A stretch of DNA of 64,000 nt from Synechococcales cyanobacterium GL140_1_metabinner_5_sub (GTDB lineage: Bacteria > Cyanobacteriota > Cyanobacteriia > Cyanobacteriales > Chamaesiphonaceae): assembly GCA_025359065.1 (NCBI GenBank), contig JANYHM010000115.1, positions 79,512-143,511 of the forward strand, in the 5' to 3' direction. A model generated the notes under the pieces. That model was not told the DNA's origin. It saw nothing but the letters and a program-made list of their open reading frames with translations, and made no database searches. A program made the position numbers and the translations under genes. Positions 9,073-20,551 of this stretch are shown one piece after another. Position 1 is the stretch's first letter. The number at the start of each line of letters is the position of its first letter.

Positions 9073-10782
9073 TTGAGCGGTGATTTTATGCCAAATTCTG
9101 ATTGTGCGTTTCCGGGCGTTTCCTTGCAGCATTCCACCATCCGTCCGATCGGAGTTTATGCTCTGTCTGGGCTGGCTGCGGATAGTAATGGATTGTTAGC
9201 AGTCGATGCAGTCAGAGGCTATCTGCTAGCAGTTAATCCGCTTACCAACAACACCACCATCCTGAATTCTCACCACGTCTCGGGCTGGATTGGGGTCAAT
9301 GGAATCACTCTATCGCAAGAGATCTTTTGGTATGCCAAAGGGCAAGAGGTTATTTATTGTGACCGACAGACCCTGATCCCCACCGTCTTTACTCGCCTTC
9401 CTTATCCAGTAACCGGGGTAGCAGTCTGGGAAACCACGGTATATGTAAGCTGCCAAAAATCTGGCTATATTCATCTCTTAGATCGAAACAGCGGTGAGCT
9501 GTTAGAACGCATCCCCCAACCCGGCATCGGCACCGAAACCCTCACCATATTTCAAGATCAGCTATGGGTCTGCGATCGAGCAGAGCAAACGGTCTATTGC
9601 CTCGATCGCACCACCGGAGCCATTCAGTTTAGCGCCCTCACCCCTTTTCCCTCTCCTACCGGCATCGCTTTTTATACCCCCGCACCAGACCAAGAACCAG
9701 TTTGCTATGTCTCCTATGCCGATGAAGAACCCTATATCCGCGACAACCCCAACGCCGAATTCCCCTACCAACTAACCTTCCGCGATCGAACCTTCATTCA
9801 TCCTCTATATTTTCACCACAATGCCGCCGAGCATTACACGCTTTCTAATGGTTACTTAATAGAACTCTCTTACGTAGAAGAACTACTGCCATTAGAAGCC
9901 GTCACCCTCAATCAAGTAGAGTGGCGCATTGCCTTACCATCTAACACCCTGCGTCAGCGCATCCGCCACATTGAACCAATTGGTCATGAGTTTACGATCG
10001 AAGAACAAGATGGCCAAAAAGTGGCAGTCTTTAAATTTGATCAGATTTTGCCCCACCAAGGAGGACTTATGGGCTGGCGGGCGATCATCGAAATGTATGG
10101 TCTGAAATACTCCCTTACTGCTACTGATATAGCAGAGGGGGAAGCATTACCCACTGAGTTACAGCCATACTTGATTGATGACGATGATTTGGCAATGGAG
10201 ACAGAAACAATTCGACAGGCAGCAAAAGAAGCGATCGGCACCGAAACCAATGTGCTACGCCAAATGCTCAAAATCCGTAATTACGTCTATGATCGACTCT
10301 CCTATGGCATCCGCCCCAAAATCGACACCCCCGATGTCGCCTTGGCACGAGGCGTTGGCTCTTGCGGCGAATACGTAGGAGTCTTACTTGCCCTCGCCCG
10401 CCTCAATGGCATTGCCTGTCGCACCATTGGTCGCTATAAATGCCCACCTCATCCAGAAAGCCATTATTTGCCCCTAGAGCCAGATTTTAACCATGTGTGG
10501 CTAGAATTTTATGTGCCCGGTATCGGGTGGCTGCCGATGGAATCTAATGTGGATGATACGGTTGACCGTGGCCCTTATCCTCAAAGATTTTTTATGGGTT
10601 TATCTTGGTATCACACTGAAATTGGTAAGGGGATTTCTTTTGAAAAAATGAAAGCCGCCGATAAGCCAGCCCATATCTCCATGGGCGATTTAGCGATCAA
10701 CCATATTCGCTTTAGAATCTTGGAAGAATTGATTCCATCTAGCAGTTGCGCGACAGCGCTGGCTGATGTTTTGAATTGCTGA
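9073..10782 (+). CDS. Propeller-like plus transglutaminase-like domain protein
   Basis: A 569-residue cytoplasmic-looking protein with no signal peptide. Residues about 10-210 contain repeated blades of the kind GLAADSNGLLAVDAVRGYLL and GTETLTIFQDQLWVCDR, suggesting an NHL- or SMP-30-like beta-propeller. Residues about 395-510 form a transglutaminase-like thiol domain, with Cys431 in GVGSCGEYVG, His474 in FNHVWLEF and an acidic segment PMESNVDDT at about 490-498. The substrate is unknown. The gene starts the plus-strand pair with the isoaspartyl dipeptidase, 61 bp downstream, and is divergent from argZ/DUF2283. Its context suggests a role in peptide or cyanophycin metabolism, but that is only inference. 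Confidence 0.8.
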   Translation: MSGDFMPNSDCAFPGVSLQHSTIRPIGVYALSGLAADSNGLLAVDAVRGYLLAVNPLTNNTTILNSHHVSGWIGVNGITLSQEIFWYAKGQEVIYCDRQTLIPTVFTRLPYPVTGVAVWETTVYVSCQKSGYIHLLDRNSGELLERIPQPGIGTETLTIFQDQLWVCDRAEQTVYCLDRTTGAIQFSALTPFPSPTGIAFYTPAPDQEPVCYVSYADEEPYIRDNPNAEFPYQLTFRDRTFIHPLYFHHNAAEHYTLSNGYLIELSYVEELLPLEAVTLNQVEWRIALPSNTLRQRIRHIEPIGHEFTIEEQDGQKVAVFKFDQILPHQGGLMGWRAIIEMYGLKYSLTATDIAEGEALPTELQPYLIDDDDLAMETETIRQAAKEAIGTETNVLRQMLKIRNYVYDRLSYGIRPKIDTPDVALARGVGSCGEYVGVLLALARLNGIACRTIGRYKCPPHPESHYLPLEPDFNHVWLEFYVPGIGWLPMESNVDDTVDRGPYPQRFFMGLSWYHTEIGKGISFEKMKAADKPAHISMGDLAINHIRFRILEELIPSSSCATALADVLNC

Positions 10783-10843
10783 ATTCTATTTAGAGCAACC
10801 AGATTCTATCGACTTTTACCCACTTGAAACTCTCTAAAATCCC

Positions 10844-11773
10844 ATGTCCAACTCTTATTCCCTCATGATTCATGGTGGCGCTGGTGCCCTAGAAGATCTG
10901 AAACATGAAGCCAGTGAATCAACATTTCACCACAGTATCACCGCGATCTTAGAACAAGGTCGTCAGCGTTTAGCTCAGGGCGATCGAGCCTTAGATGTAG
11001 TCGAACACTGTGTGAGTTTGTTGGAAGACGATCGACTTTACAACGCTGGCTGTGGCTCAGTCCTCAATTCTGATGGCCAAGTAGAGATGGATGCCGCGTT
11101 AATGAATGGTAGTGACCTACGCGCCGGGGCGGTAGCCGGTATCAAACAAATCAAAAACCCGATCGCCCTAGCCCGACGTGTTTTAGAACAGGGTGAACAT
11201 GTCCTATTAATGGGCGATGGTGCTTTGGAATTTGCCAAGTTCTGTCAGATAGAATTCTATCCAGAAAGCTATTTTATTACCGATGCCCGCATTAAACAGC
11301 TCGCCGAAGTTCAGATATCTGGCGGCATGACTCTCGATCACGAACGAGTCAAACCATCCCAAAAACTAGGCACCGTAGGAGCCGTAGCCCAAGATTTACA
11401 AGGAAATTTGGCAGCCGCAACTTCTACAGGTGGATTGGTGAATAAACGCTGGGGTCGGGTGGGTGATACCCCGATCGTCGGAGCTGGAGTCTTCGCCGAC
11501 AACGAAACCTGCGCAGTATCAGCCACAGGCTATGGCGAACAGTTCTTACGCACAGTGCTAGCCAAAACTATCTCAGACTTTGTACAGTTCAAAGACCTAG
11601 ATGCAGCCGCAGCAGCCCAAGCTGGCATTGATTATCTCGTCCGCAAAGTTAACGGCAATGGCGGAGTAATTGTGATTGATGCGATGGGTCGTTGTGCCTC
11701 TGCTCAGTCCACCTCTGGCCTAATTCGTGGCTGGATTGAGAATGGAGGAGAGTCACAGTGTAAGTTAGGTTAA
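10844..11773 (+). CDS. iaaA: Isoaspartyl dipeptidase / plant-type L-asparaginase
   Basis: An Ntn-hydrolase of 309 residues that cleaves isoaspartyl dipeptides. In cyanobacteria this family hydrolyses the beta-Asp-Arg released by cyanophycinase. Autocleavage would occur before Thr177 in SQKLGTVGAVA, making Thr the N-terminal nucleophile of the beta subunit. MIHGGAGAL at the start, YNAGCGSVLN and GRVGDTPIVGAG are family motifs. It follows the transglutaminase-like gene by 61 bp, and its stop region overlaps the convergent acetyltransferase gene by 9 bp. It completes the polymer-to-amino-acid route begun by cphB. Confidence 0.94.
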   Translation: MSNSYSLMIHGGAGALEDLKHEASESTFHHSITAILEQGRQRLAQGDRALDVVEHCVSLLEDDRLYNAGCGSVLNSDGQVEMDAALMNGSDLRAGAVAGIKQIKNPIALARRVLEQGEHVLLMGDGALEFAKFCQIEFYPESYFITDARIKQLAEVQISGGMTLDHERVKPSQKLGTVGAVAQDLQGNLAAATSTGGLVNKRWGRVGDTPIVGAGVFADNETCAVSATGYGEQFLRTVLAKTISDFVQFKDLDAAAAAQAGIDYLVRKVNGNGGVIVIDAMGRCASAQSTSGLIRGWIENGGESQCKLG

Positions 11774-12244
11774 CTTTTTCACATAAACCCGATCGCACCT
11801 CAAAGTCTCCACCCCACTACTGGCAATGTAGCCACTGTTTTCGTAAAGCCCCACAGCCTCCACCAAAACCGAAGCTGTTTCAATCCAAATCTCCCGAAAC
11901 CCCCGAGACTTGATAGATTTTTCCAGCTCTTCCAAAACATATCGGCCCAAACTCCGACCCCGATACGCCCTCAACAAATACATCTTCCTAATCTCCACCG
12001 CCCCAGCAGAGCGCGAAATCGGATGATACCCCGCACTACCAACCACCTCACCCCCAGCATTCAACAAAGTCCAAAACTCCCCACCAGTTTCCAAATAATA
12101 CTTCTCAATCTCCAACACGTCTTGATCGGCACCTTCCGGCTCCCAGCCCAAACCATACTCAGCCAAAACAGTACCAATCACCTGTGCTATGGCCTGTCGA
12201 TCGGCCACCTCCCAAGGACGAATCGTAAAATCTAGATATTTCAT
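11765..12244 (-). CDS. GNAT family N-acetyltransferase
   Basis: A 159-residue single-domain acetyltransferase. The acetyl-CoA binding segment is RAYRGRSLGRYVLEELE (motif A, R-x-x-x-G-x), preceded by VEIRKMYLLR, and the C-terminal GLYENSGY is typical of motif B. Substrate unknown. It lies 2 bp after miaE and is probably co-transcribed with it; the 3' end overlaps iaaA by 9 bp. Confidence 0.88.
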   Translation of the reverse strand: MKYLDFTIRPWEVADRQAIAQVIGTVLAEYGLGWEPEGADQDVLEIEKYYLETGGEFWTLLNAGGEVVGSAGYHPISRSAGAVEIRKMYLLRAYRGRSLGRYVLEELEKSIKSRGFREIWIETASVLVEAVGLYENSGYIASSGVETLRCDRVYVKKLT

Positions 12245-12246
12245 AA

Positions 12247-12846
12247 CTAGCTGTGAACCCGGGGTTCAGGATGAAGCTCCACCAACAGCCCACTTTCAAA
12301 CTCAGCCAGCTCACCCAAGCGAGCCTGCACGATCGATCGCTCAAAATAGGTATCAGCCAAAGACCAAAAAGCCCCAAAATGCCGAGCCTCAGAAGCCATC
12401 AAACTGCGATAAAAACTAGCTAAATCCGGGTCAGGCAAATGAGCAGCCAGCAGACCCAACCGTTCATGAGAACGAGCCTCAATCAATCCCCCCACCAACA
12501 AACAGTCCAACAGCCGCTCTTGACCATTCGATCGAATTTGCTTCTTTAAAGCTGCCGCATAGGGCGGTGAATTTAGGGGAGCCAGCGAAATCTGTCGATC
12601 GGCCAAAATTTGGTTAACCTGATGGAAATGCTCTAGCTCTTCTCGGGCAATGGCCGTCATTGATGCAACCAGTTTTTCATGACCAGGATAGCGGAACATT
12701 AAGTTAATTGCATTATTTGCCGCTTTTAGTTCACAGTGGGAGTGATCTAGTAGAATCAGATCCATGTTTCTTAACGCCTGTTCTAGCCATTGTGAACTAG
12801 ATGCTAGCTTTAATAGATTTATTGTCGGATAATTAGTAACGGCCAT
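12247..12846 (-). CDS. miaE: tRNA 2-methylthio-N6-isopentenyladenosine hydroxylase
   Basis: A ferritin-like di-iron monooxygenase that hydroxylates the isopentenyl group of ms2i6A37 in tRNA. The protein is 199 residues. Iron ligands fit the acidic positions in the DHSHCELKAAN region, REELEHFHQV (ExxH), LIEARSHERL and SEARHFGAF (ExxxH-like). These motifs and the overall length match MiaE. It heads a two-gene unit with the acetyltransferase. Confidence 0.9.
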   Translation of the reverse strand: MAVTNYPTINLLKLASSSQWLEQALRNMDLILLDHSHCELKAANNAINLMFRYPGHEKLVASMTAIAREELEHFHQVNQILADRQISLAPLNSPPYAAALKKQIRSNGQERLLDCLLVGGLIEARSHERLGLLAAHLPDPDLASFYRSLMASEARHFGAFWSLADTYFERSIVQARLGELAEFESGLLVELHPEPRVHS

Positions 12847-12970
12847 CGGAGTAAGATATGAATGCGAATATTGCCTCTGTCTACCGTAACAATTGTCAGA
12901 CTTTGTGGGTCTAAATATTACAGACCAAACATTTTAGAAAGCTAATAGACTCAGCATCTACATCATAGCC

Positions 12971-13729
12971 ATGTTCAATCTTTTCTCCAAGCGTCCACAA
13001 AATCGAAGAATCATCATTGGAGACGTACATGGTCACTATGATGGTTTGATGGCGCTATTAAAAGAAGTCGATTTGGGCAGTGATGACCAAGTATATTTTT
13101 TGGGTGACTTGATTGATCGAGGCCCTAAAAGTGCTGAAGTAATCAAATTTGTGCGCGATAACAAGTATCCATCTCTGCTGGGCAATCATGAAGTGATGAT
13201 GCTGCGAGCAATCAGAGAGGGCGAGGAAGATCGCAGAATTCTACAGTTTTGGATGCAGGCCGGTGGTGATGCCACGATCGCCAGCTATGGAGCCAATGGT
13301 ATTCTGCGATCGGATGTGGACTGGGTAGATTCTTTACCCACTTTTTTGGACTTAGGAGATATTTGGCTGGTACATGCTGGCGTAGATCCCTACATGCCCT
13401 TAGAGCAACAAGGCGAACAGCAGTTTTGCTGGATGCGTGAAAAGTTTTTTAGCTCTTCTTTTCCCTATTTTGATAACAAGCTAATCATTACCGGTCACAC
13501 CATTACTTTTACTCTGCCGGGAGTTTCTCCTGGAGAGTTAGCGGCAGGGATAGGCTGGTTAGATATCGAAACAGGGGCTTATCATCGCAAGAGCGGCTGG
13601 ATGACGGCGCTAGATATTGATAATAAGCTAGTTTATCAAATGAATGTGTTTAGCAAAAAAGCCCGCAAAAAAAGACTCGATCAAATCACTAAAGAAATTG
13701 ACCCTACCAAAGTCAAGGCTTACTTGTAG
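12971..13729 (+). CDS. Calcineurin-like metallophosphoesterase (PPP family)
   Basis: A 252-residue protein with the full metal-binding set of the PPP/ApaH-type phosphoesterases: GDVHGHYDG (residues about 18-26), FLGDLIDRGPKS (about 44-55), LLGNHEVMM (about 70-78), then conserved His in VHAGVD and TGHTITF. It could act on phosphoproteins or dinucleoside polyphosphates; the sequence does not decide. It has no signal peptide, so it is cytoplasmic. Confidence 0.9.
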   Translation: MFNLFSKRPQNRRIIIGDVHGHYDGLMALLKEVDLGSDDQVYFLGDLIDRGPKSAEVIKFVRDNKYPSLLGNHEVMMLRAIREGEEDRRILQFWMQAGGDATIASYGANGILRSDVDWVDSLPTFLDLGDIWLVHAGVDPYMPLEQQGEQQFCWMREKFFSSSFPYFDNKLIITGHTITFTLPGVSPGELAAGIGWLDIETGAYHRKSGWMTALDIDNKLVYQMNVFSKKARKKRLDQITKEIDPTKVKAYL

Positions 13730-13794
13730 CTAATCTGGTTCACTAATTCATTTAAGATGGCCTTATAAATTATTAAGAAAACATGGAGAAGGTT

Positions 13795-14262
13795 ATGAGA
13801 AAACTTACTACTAGGCTGCTCGGTGCGGAAGTTGCTAAAGAATCTTTAGCTGCACCATCTGTTGAAGGTGAGCATGAACCCCATGAACCTGCTCCTGTCA
13901 GCACTGAAGTTTTTTATCAGCGGATGCTTGATCGAGATATTTATATTCATATTTCAGAAATATCGGTGGCGATGATCGGAGTATGTCTTACTGGGGTATC
14001 AATTCTGCAAATTGACGAAAAGCCAGAGGCAGCAGCTTCCTATGTAGATGATATACTGGCATTGGATTCTTTTGTTTTTTTGACATCTTGCCTGTTGGCC
14101 TACTGGGCAGTAAGGGTGGCAATGAAAGGCAATCGCTACGTCCGTCGAGTGGCGAGTATTGCCAATCTCATTTTTATATTTGGCATGATTTTGATGGCGA
14201 TCGTCTGTGGTTGTATTGCCCTCCAGGGTGACTATACATTTGGTTTGTCACCAAAAAAGTAG
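13795..14262 (+). CDS. Three-helix membrane protein of unknown function
   Basis: A 155-residue protein I do not recognise. A soluble N-terminal 50 residues are followed by three hydrophobic segments: VAMIGVCLTGVSIL, ALDSFVFLTSCLLAYWAV and IANLIFIFGMILMAIVCGC. The start at 13795 is preferred because GGAG ends 6 bases upstream; an in-frame ATG at 13783 overlaps that ribosome site. A strong hairpin follows 24 bp after the stop, so it looks like a single-gene transcript. Confidence 0.72.
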   Translation: MRKLTTRLLGAEVAKESLAAPSVEGEHEPHEPAPVSTEVFYQRMLDRDIYIHISEISVAMIGVCLTGVSILQIDEKPEAAASYVDDILALDSFVFLTSCLLAYWAVRVAMKGNRYVRRVASIANLIFIFGMILMAIVCGCIALQGDYTFGLSPKK

Positions 14263-14286
14263 CAATAACTTGTTTCATGCACATCT

Positions 14287-14311
14287 AATGACTGTATCTA
14301 CTACAGTCATT
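14287..14311 (+). terminator. Hairpin downstream of membrane-protein gene
   Basis: A perfect 10-bp inverted repeat (AATGACTGTA/TACAGTCATT) with a 5-base loop starts 24 bp after the stop codon and is followed by GGGTTTAG. It is probably the transcript end. Confidence 0.5.
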
Positions 14312-14373
14312 GGGTTTAGTCAGGAAATTTAAAGCCTTAAGAGAAACTACCAAATTTCTCAAACTTTTACTCG

Positions 14374-14405
14374 AAAAAAATCCCTGCCTCCATAAGAATC
14401 AGGGA
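14374..14405 (-). terminator. Minus-strand terminator-like hairpin
   Basis: A TCCCTG/CAGGGA stem is followed on the minus strand by seven T. It lies about 395 bp beyond the chlN stop, so it would end either a long chlN 3' UTR or a separate small transcript. Confidence 0.45.
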
Positions 14406-14746
14406 AATATAAAAAATGAGTAAACAAGCTGAGACAATTAGGCCGTGAAATAAAAGTTAAATTAGTTCAAACTTTGAAACTGAAATTTATCCCCTAACTA
14501 AGTTACAGGGTTTTAAACCGCGTTGTCTTCGCATGTATCTAAGGTAACTGAACAGCCTCCAAAACCCCTGAGCCAAATTGCGTAATTTTTTGTAATCTAG
14601 CTAAAATGCCCTTTTGTAAGTAGGCGCGCCTAATTAAACTTAAGATGACTTTAGTCTAGGCAAGGATTTCAGGTTGATCCATCTTACATTTAATTGAGCG
14701 TTGCTACTTATAGAGATCTACCGATAGCGTATTTTAAATACCAAAG

Positions 14747-14770
14747 CCGCCTTCAATATATCGAAGGCGG
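14747..14770 (-). terminator. Hairpin after chlN
   Basis: A perfect 8-bp stem CCGCCTTC/GAAGGCGG with an 8-base loop lies 28 bp beyond the chlN stop. The T tract is weak on both strands. Confidence 0.5.
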
Positions 14771-14798
14771 TTTCATGATAGTCACATCTAACAGAATG

Positions 14799-16259
<1,461 letters not shown>

Positions 16260-16316
16260 TCATCTATCCCCCAATATTTTTACAATATTTAGGGGCAGAT
16301 GAGGATTATAGTTTTA

Positions 16317-17183
16317 CTAAACCATCAAGAGCTGCTCAGCACTGGCAGTCACAGGTGGAGCGGTGTTACCCAAGTAGAAGTCTGAAAGTAGAGTAAATAG
16401 CTCCCGATCGGGGGTGTCATTAGGTACTACGCCTTCGGGCATGGCCAAAATTTGGTCAGCAATATTCAGGTAGTAATCACACACATAGTTGAGGGATGGA
16501 TCCGTTTCGGCCATCTCAAACAATGTTTTGCCCTTAACTCGGGAAACCCGAATATCTTCAATCAGAGGCAAGATATCCAATACAGGCATTGGTACTGCTT
16601 CTAGATACTTATCGATCAAGTCTCGTTTGGAAGTACGGTTGCCGATCAGTCCAGCCAAACGCAAGGGGTGAGTCCGGGCTTTTTCTCGCACTGAGGCGGC
16701 AATTCGATTGGCGGCAAACAAGGCATCAAAGCCATTGTCAGTGACAATTAAACAGTAGTCAGCATAATTCAAGGGAGCCGCAAAGCCGCCACAAACCACG
16801 TCGCCCAATACGTCAAACAAAATCACATCATATTCATCAAAAGCATTTAGCTCTTTCAATAATTTGACTGTTTCGCCCACCACGTAACCACCGCATCCTG
16901 CACCAGCCGGAGGGCCGCCTGCTTCTACGCAGTCTACGCCGCCATAGCCTTTGTAAATTACATCTTCAGGCCATACGTCTTCATAGTGATAGTCCTTTTC
17001 TTGCAGTGTATCGATGATTGTTGGAATCAAATATCCTGTGAGCGTAAAGGTGCTGTCATGTTTGGGATCGCAACCAATCTGCAAAACTTTTTTCCCGCGC
17101 CGAGCTAAAGCGACTGAGATGTTGCAGCTAGTTGTAGATTTACCAATGCCGCCTTTTCCGTATACTGCTAGTTTCACCTGCAA
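16317..17183 (-). CDS. chlL: Light-independent protochlorophyllide reductase iron-sulfur ATP-binding protein
   Basis: A 288-residue NifH-like homodimeric ATPase that passes electrons to ChlNB. The P-loop [14 protein letters not shown] is at residues about 8-21. Cys ligands for the bridging 4Fe-4S cluster fall in the [17 protein letters not shown] segment and in [13 protein letters not shown]. It is full length and is the first gene of the chlLN pair. A 372-bp upstream region carries a perfect palindrome. Confidence 0.98.
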   Translation of the reverse strand: MQVKLAVYGKGGIGKSTTSCNISVALARRGKKVLQIGCDPKHDSTFTLTGYLIPTIIDTLQEKDYHYEDVWPEDVIYKGYGGVDCVEAGGPPAGAGCGGYVVGETVKLLKELNAFDEYDVILFDVLGDVVCGGFAAPLNYADYCLIVTDNGFDALFAANRIAASVREKARTHPLRLAGLIGNRTSKRDLIDKYLEAVPMPVLDILPLIEDIRVSRVKGKTLFEMAETDPSLNYVCDYYLNIADQILAMPEGVVPNDTPDRELFTLLSDFYLGNTAPPVTASAEQLLMV

Positions 17184-17555
17184 AACCTCCGCTGGCCGAC
17201 TGTATCTTATAGATGAAAATTATGGCTGTTCGTCGCGGCAAAGAAAAGGAGCTGAAATATAGGTTAATACTAACAGTTTATCTAGTTGCTGTTGCTTGTA
17301 TACTAGCAAGATAGAGTAACTGAGTAAAAATGCTTATGATTCACAAACAGTAGTATTTCCAGAAATACTATGTCTGATAACACTTTCAGCCTTAATCGTT
17401 AATGATTTCTCCGACTATTTAAACATCAAAATACCAAGCTGATTATCAATCAAGTCTAGTTGAAATGATAATTGGCCTGGTAACAAAAAAATATAATTAT
17501 GTAAGTAAGACAGCGATCGACTTTCAATAAATCTCAATATTTATCAAAATATCAG
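17184..17555. other. chlL upstream region
   Basis: 372 bp without a gene, between the chlL start and the SIMPL-protein stop. AT-rich and presumably holding the chlL promoter. The one clear element is the 20-bp palindrome at 17351-17370. Confidence 0.5.
17351..17370. promoter_or_regulatory. Perfect 20-bp palindrome upstream of chlL
   Basis: A 9-2-9 inverted repeat, TAGTATTTC-CA-GAAATACTA, lies 168 bp before the chlL start. It contains GTA-N10-TAC, which is two bases wider than a standard NtcA site. It is plausibly an operator; the binding protein is unknown. Confidence 0.4.
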
Positions 17556-18269
17556 CTAGTAACTAATCTGTAACGTGACGTTAGCTTGCACCTCTTGCTC
17601 ACCGCCCACAACTTCCGTAGGAGCAGTAGCTTTAGCGGCAAAGTCTGCACCTCGGCCTCTTCTGAATTCTTGAGGCGGTGCTGGTGGGGTGGCATCGTTG
17701 ATCTGAATACCAACCACGCCTTTTTGCTGGAGGCCGAGGCTATTGAGAGCTGCTAGAGCTTGGCGTTGAGCATCTTTGGTGGCTAGCTGAATGGCCTGAG
17801 ACTGAGCACGTTCGATCGCGGCATCTTCGGGCACCGAGCTAACGCTGTCTACCCTTGTAGCTCCGGCTTTCACGGCTTGATCGATCGTTTCTCCGGCTTC
17901 GGTAGTAGAGGTGCGAAAAGTAACGCTATTAGTGGCGGTATAACCCACCACTCGCTGGCGATTATTTTCGTTGACATAATTAGGAGTCAGGCTGACAGTG
18001 CTGGTTTGGAGTTTGTCAACTTTGCGCAGGCGGAGGAGTTGCAGTACTCGGGCGGCACGGTTTGCGGCTTCTTTTTGGACAGTGGCAGAGCTTTTACCAG
18101 AGACTTCTACTCCTAAACTAACTTGAGCTAAAGTGGCGGCGATCGAAGTATTGCCACGTCCAGTTACTGAGAGCACCCGCTGTTGCTCTGCCGTCCAGCC
18201 GGGAGAGCTAAGGCCAAGAGTTAACATTGCAGGTAAAATTAGGCGTGAGCAAGATCTAACAAGGGTCAT
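17556..18269 (-). CDS. SIMPL domain (DUF541) periplasmic protein
   Basis: A 237-residue exported protein. An N-terminal hydrophobic segment LILPAMLTLGLSSPGWTA gives a signal peptide with cleavage near residue 27. The mature part has the SIMPL/DUF541 pattern: VTGRGNTSIAATLAQVSLGVE, ANRAARVLQLLR, then VGYTATNSVTFR and AQSQAIQLATKDAQRQA. Function in cyanobacteria is unknown; related proteins have been linked to oxidative-stress protection and oligomeric ring formation. Confidence 0.88.
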   Translation of the reverse strand: MTLVRSCSRLILPAMLTLGLSSPGWTAEQQRVLSVTGRGNTSIAATLAQVSLGVEVSGKSSATVQKEAANRAARVLQLLRLRKVDKLQTSTVSLTPNYVNENNRQRVVGYTATNSVTFRTSTTEAGETIDQAVKAGATRVDSVSSVPEDAAIERAQSQAIQLATKDAQRQALAALNSLGLQQKGVVGIQINDATPPAPPQEFRRGRGADFAAKATAPTEVVGGEQEVQANVTLQISY

Positions 18270-18350
18270 GGTGCTGGTTGAAACTGAAATAGTATTGTTT
18301 TCTTTGACTGAGTCACACCCTAAATAGTTTCTTGGCCTGGATGTTTGGCC

Positions 18351-18374
18351 AAAATAAAACCCGCTATTGCGGGT
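18351..18374 (-). terminator. Terminator of rplY
   Basis: An ACCCGC/GCGGGT stem with a 4-base loop is followed on the minus strand by TTTATTTT. It lies 25 bp after the rplY stop. Confidence 0.75.
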
Positions 18375-18398
18375 AATAAATCTTAGTAGAAACTAAAA

Positions 18399-18695
18399 TT
18401 ACTTGTTGCTAGTGTAAAAGCTCACGTGATAAGCAAAAGGCTTCCAAGGGTGTTTGTGAACATCTTGTACTACTACTTTACCAGTCCAAGAAAGCTCAGG
18501 AATGGTAACTTCTACCATGGTTTTGCCCGGTTGAGCCTTTCTGAGCAGCATTTCCAAATCTTTAGTGCTGACGGTCAACAGCTCTGATTCGCTACCTTTG
18601 TGACCATACAGATTAGCTGGTGTACGACCTTCACGGCGAAGTTGGTTTGGTTTGCTGCCAGCTACTCGCTGTTTGCATTCGATCGTTAGTTCCAT
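18399..18695 (-). CDS. rplY: 50S ribosomal protein L25
   Basis: The 98-residue short form of L25, which binds 5S rRNA in the large subunit. It starts MELTIECKQRVAGSK and has the conserved LRREGRTPANLYGH. It lacks the C-terminal CTC extension found in some bacteria. It lies downstream of purA, separated by a hairpin, and ends at a clear terminator. Confidence 0.92.
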   Translation of the reverse strand: MELTIECKQRVAGSKPNQLRREGRTPANLYGHKGSESELLTVSTKDLEMLLRKAQPGKTMVEVTIPELSWTGKVVVQDVHKHPWKPFAYHVSFYTSNK

Positions 18696-18743
18696 AATGA
18701 ATTTCTCTAGGTTATTTTTTAGAATTTTACCAGGTTTTATTTT

Positions 18744-18767
18744 ACCGATCTAGTAAGCTAGATCGGT
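18744..18767 (-). terminator. Hairpin between purA and rplY
   Basis: A perfect 10-bp stem ACCGATCTAG/CTAGATCGGT with loop TAAG lies 7 bp past the purA stop. Without a T tract it may only attenuate read-through into rplY. Confidence 0.45.
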
Positions 18768-18773
18768 GTTGGG

Positions 18774-20378
<1,605 letters not shown>

Positions 20379-20393
20379 GGCTAATCTAGTGTT

Positions 20394-20399
20394 TATACT
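20394..20399 (+). promoter_or_regulatory. Candidate -10 element for the surface-protein cluster
   Basis: TATACT lies about 150 bp before the GTG start at 20552, just after the second direct repeat. The -35 region is not consensus, so an activator may be needed. This is a weak call based on position. Confidence 0.3.
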
Positions 20400-20551
20400 A
20401 CGGCCAGACTCTTTGTATTTCAAGGGTTTGAGGTTTATACTGAACTTTTTAATTTACGTTATTTCTGAGCATTTCACAGGGAAAGATGAGATTGTAAGAC
20501 CAATCATAAAAAAAGGTTGGCAGAGTAAACAACGCAAAATGAGTACTTCCC

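Larger units (their letters stand above)
14263..14798. other. 536-bp intergenic region with three hairpins
   Basis: No convincing reading frame lies between the membrane protein and chlN. It contains a plus-side hairpin (14287-14311), a minus-side terminator-like hairpin with seven T (14374-14405) and a third hairpin (14747-14770) near the chlN stop. The stretch 14406-14746 between hairpins could encode a small RNA, but I recognise no known family in it. Confidence 0.5.

Noticed and set aside
8916..9140. 74-residue minus-strand frame
   Set aside because: Its first third is antisense to the start of the propeller gene and no family is recognisable; kept only as a possible remnant.
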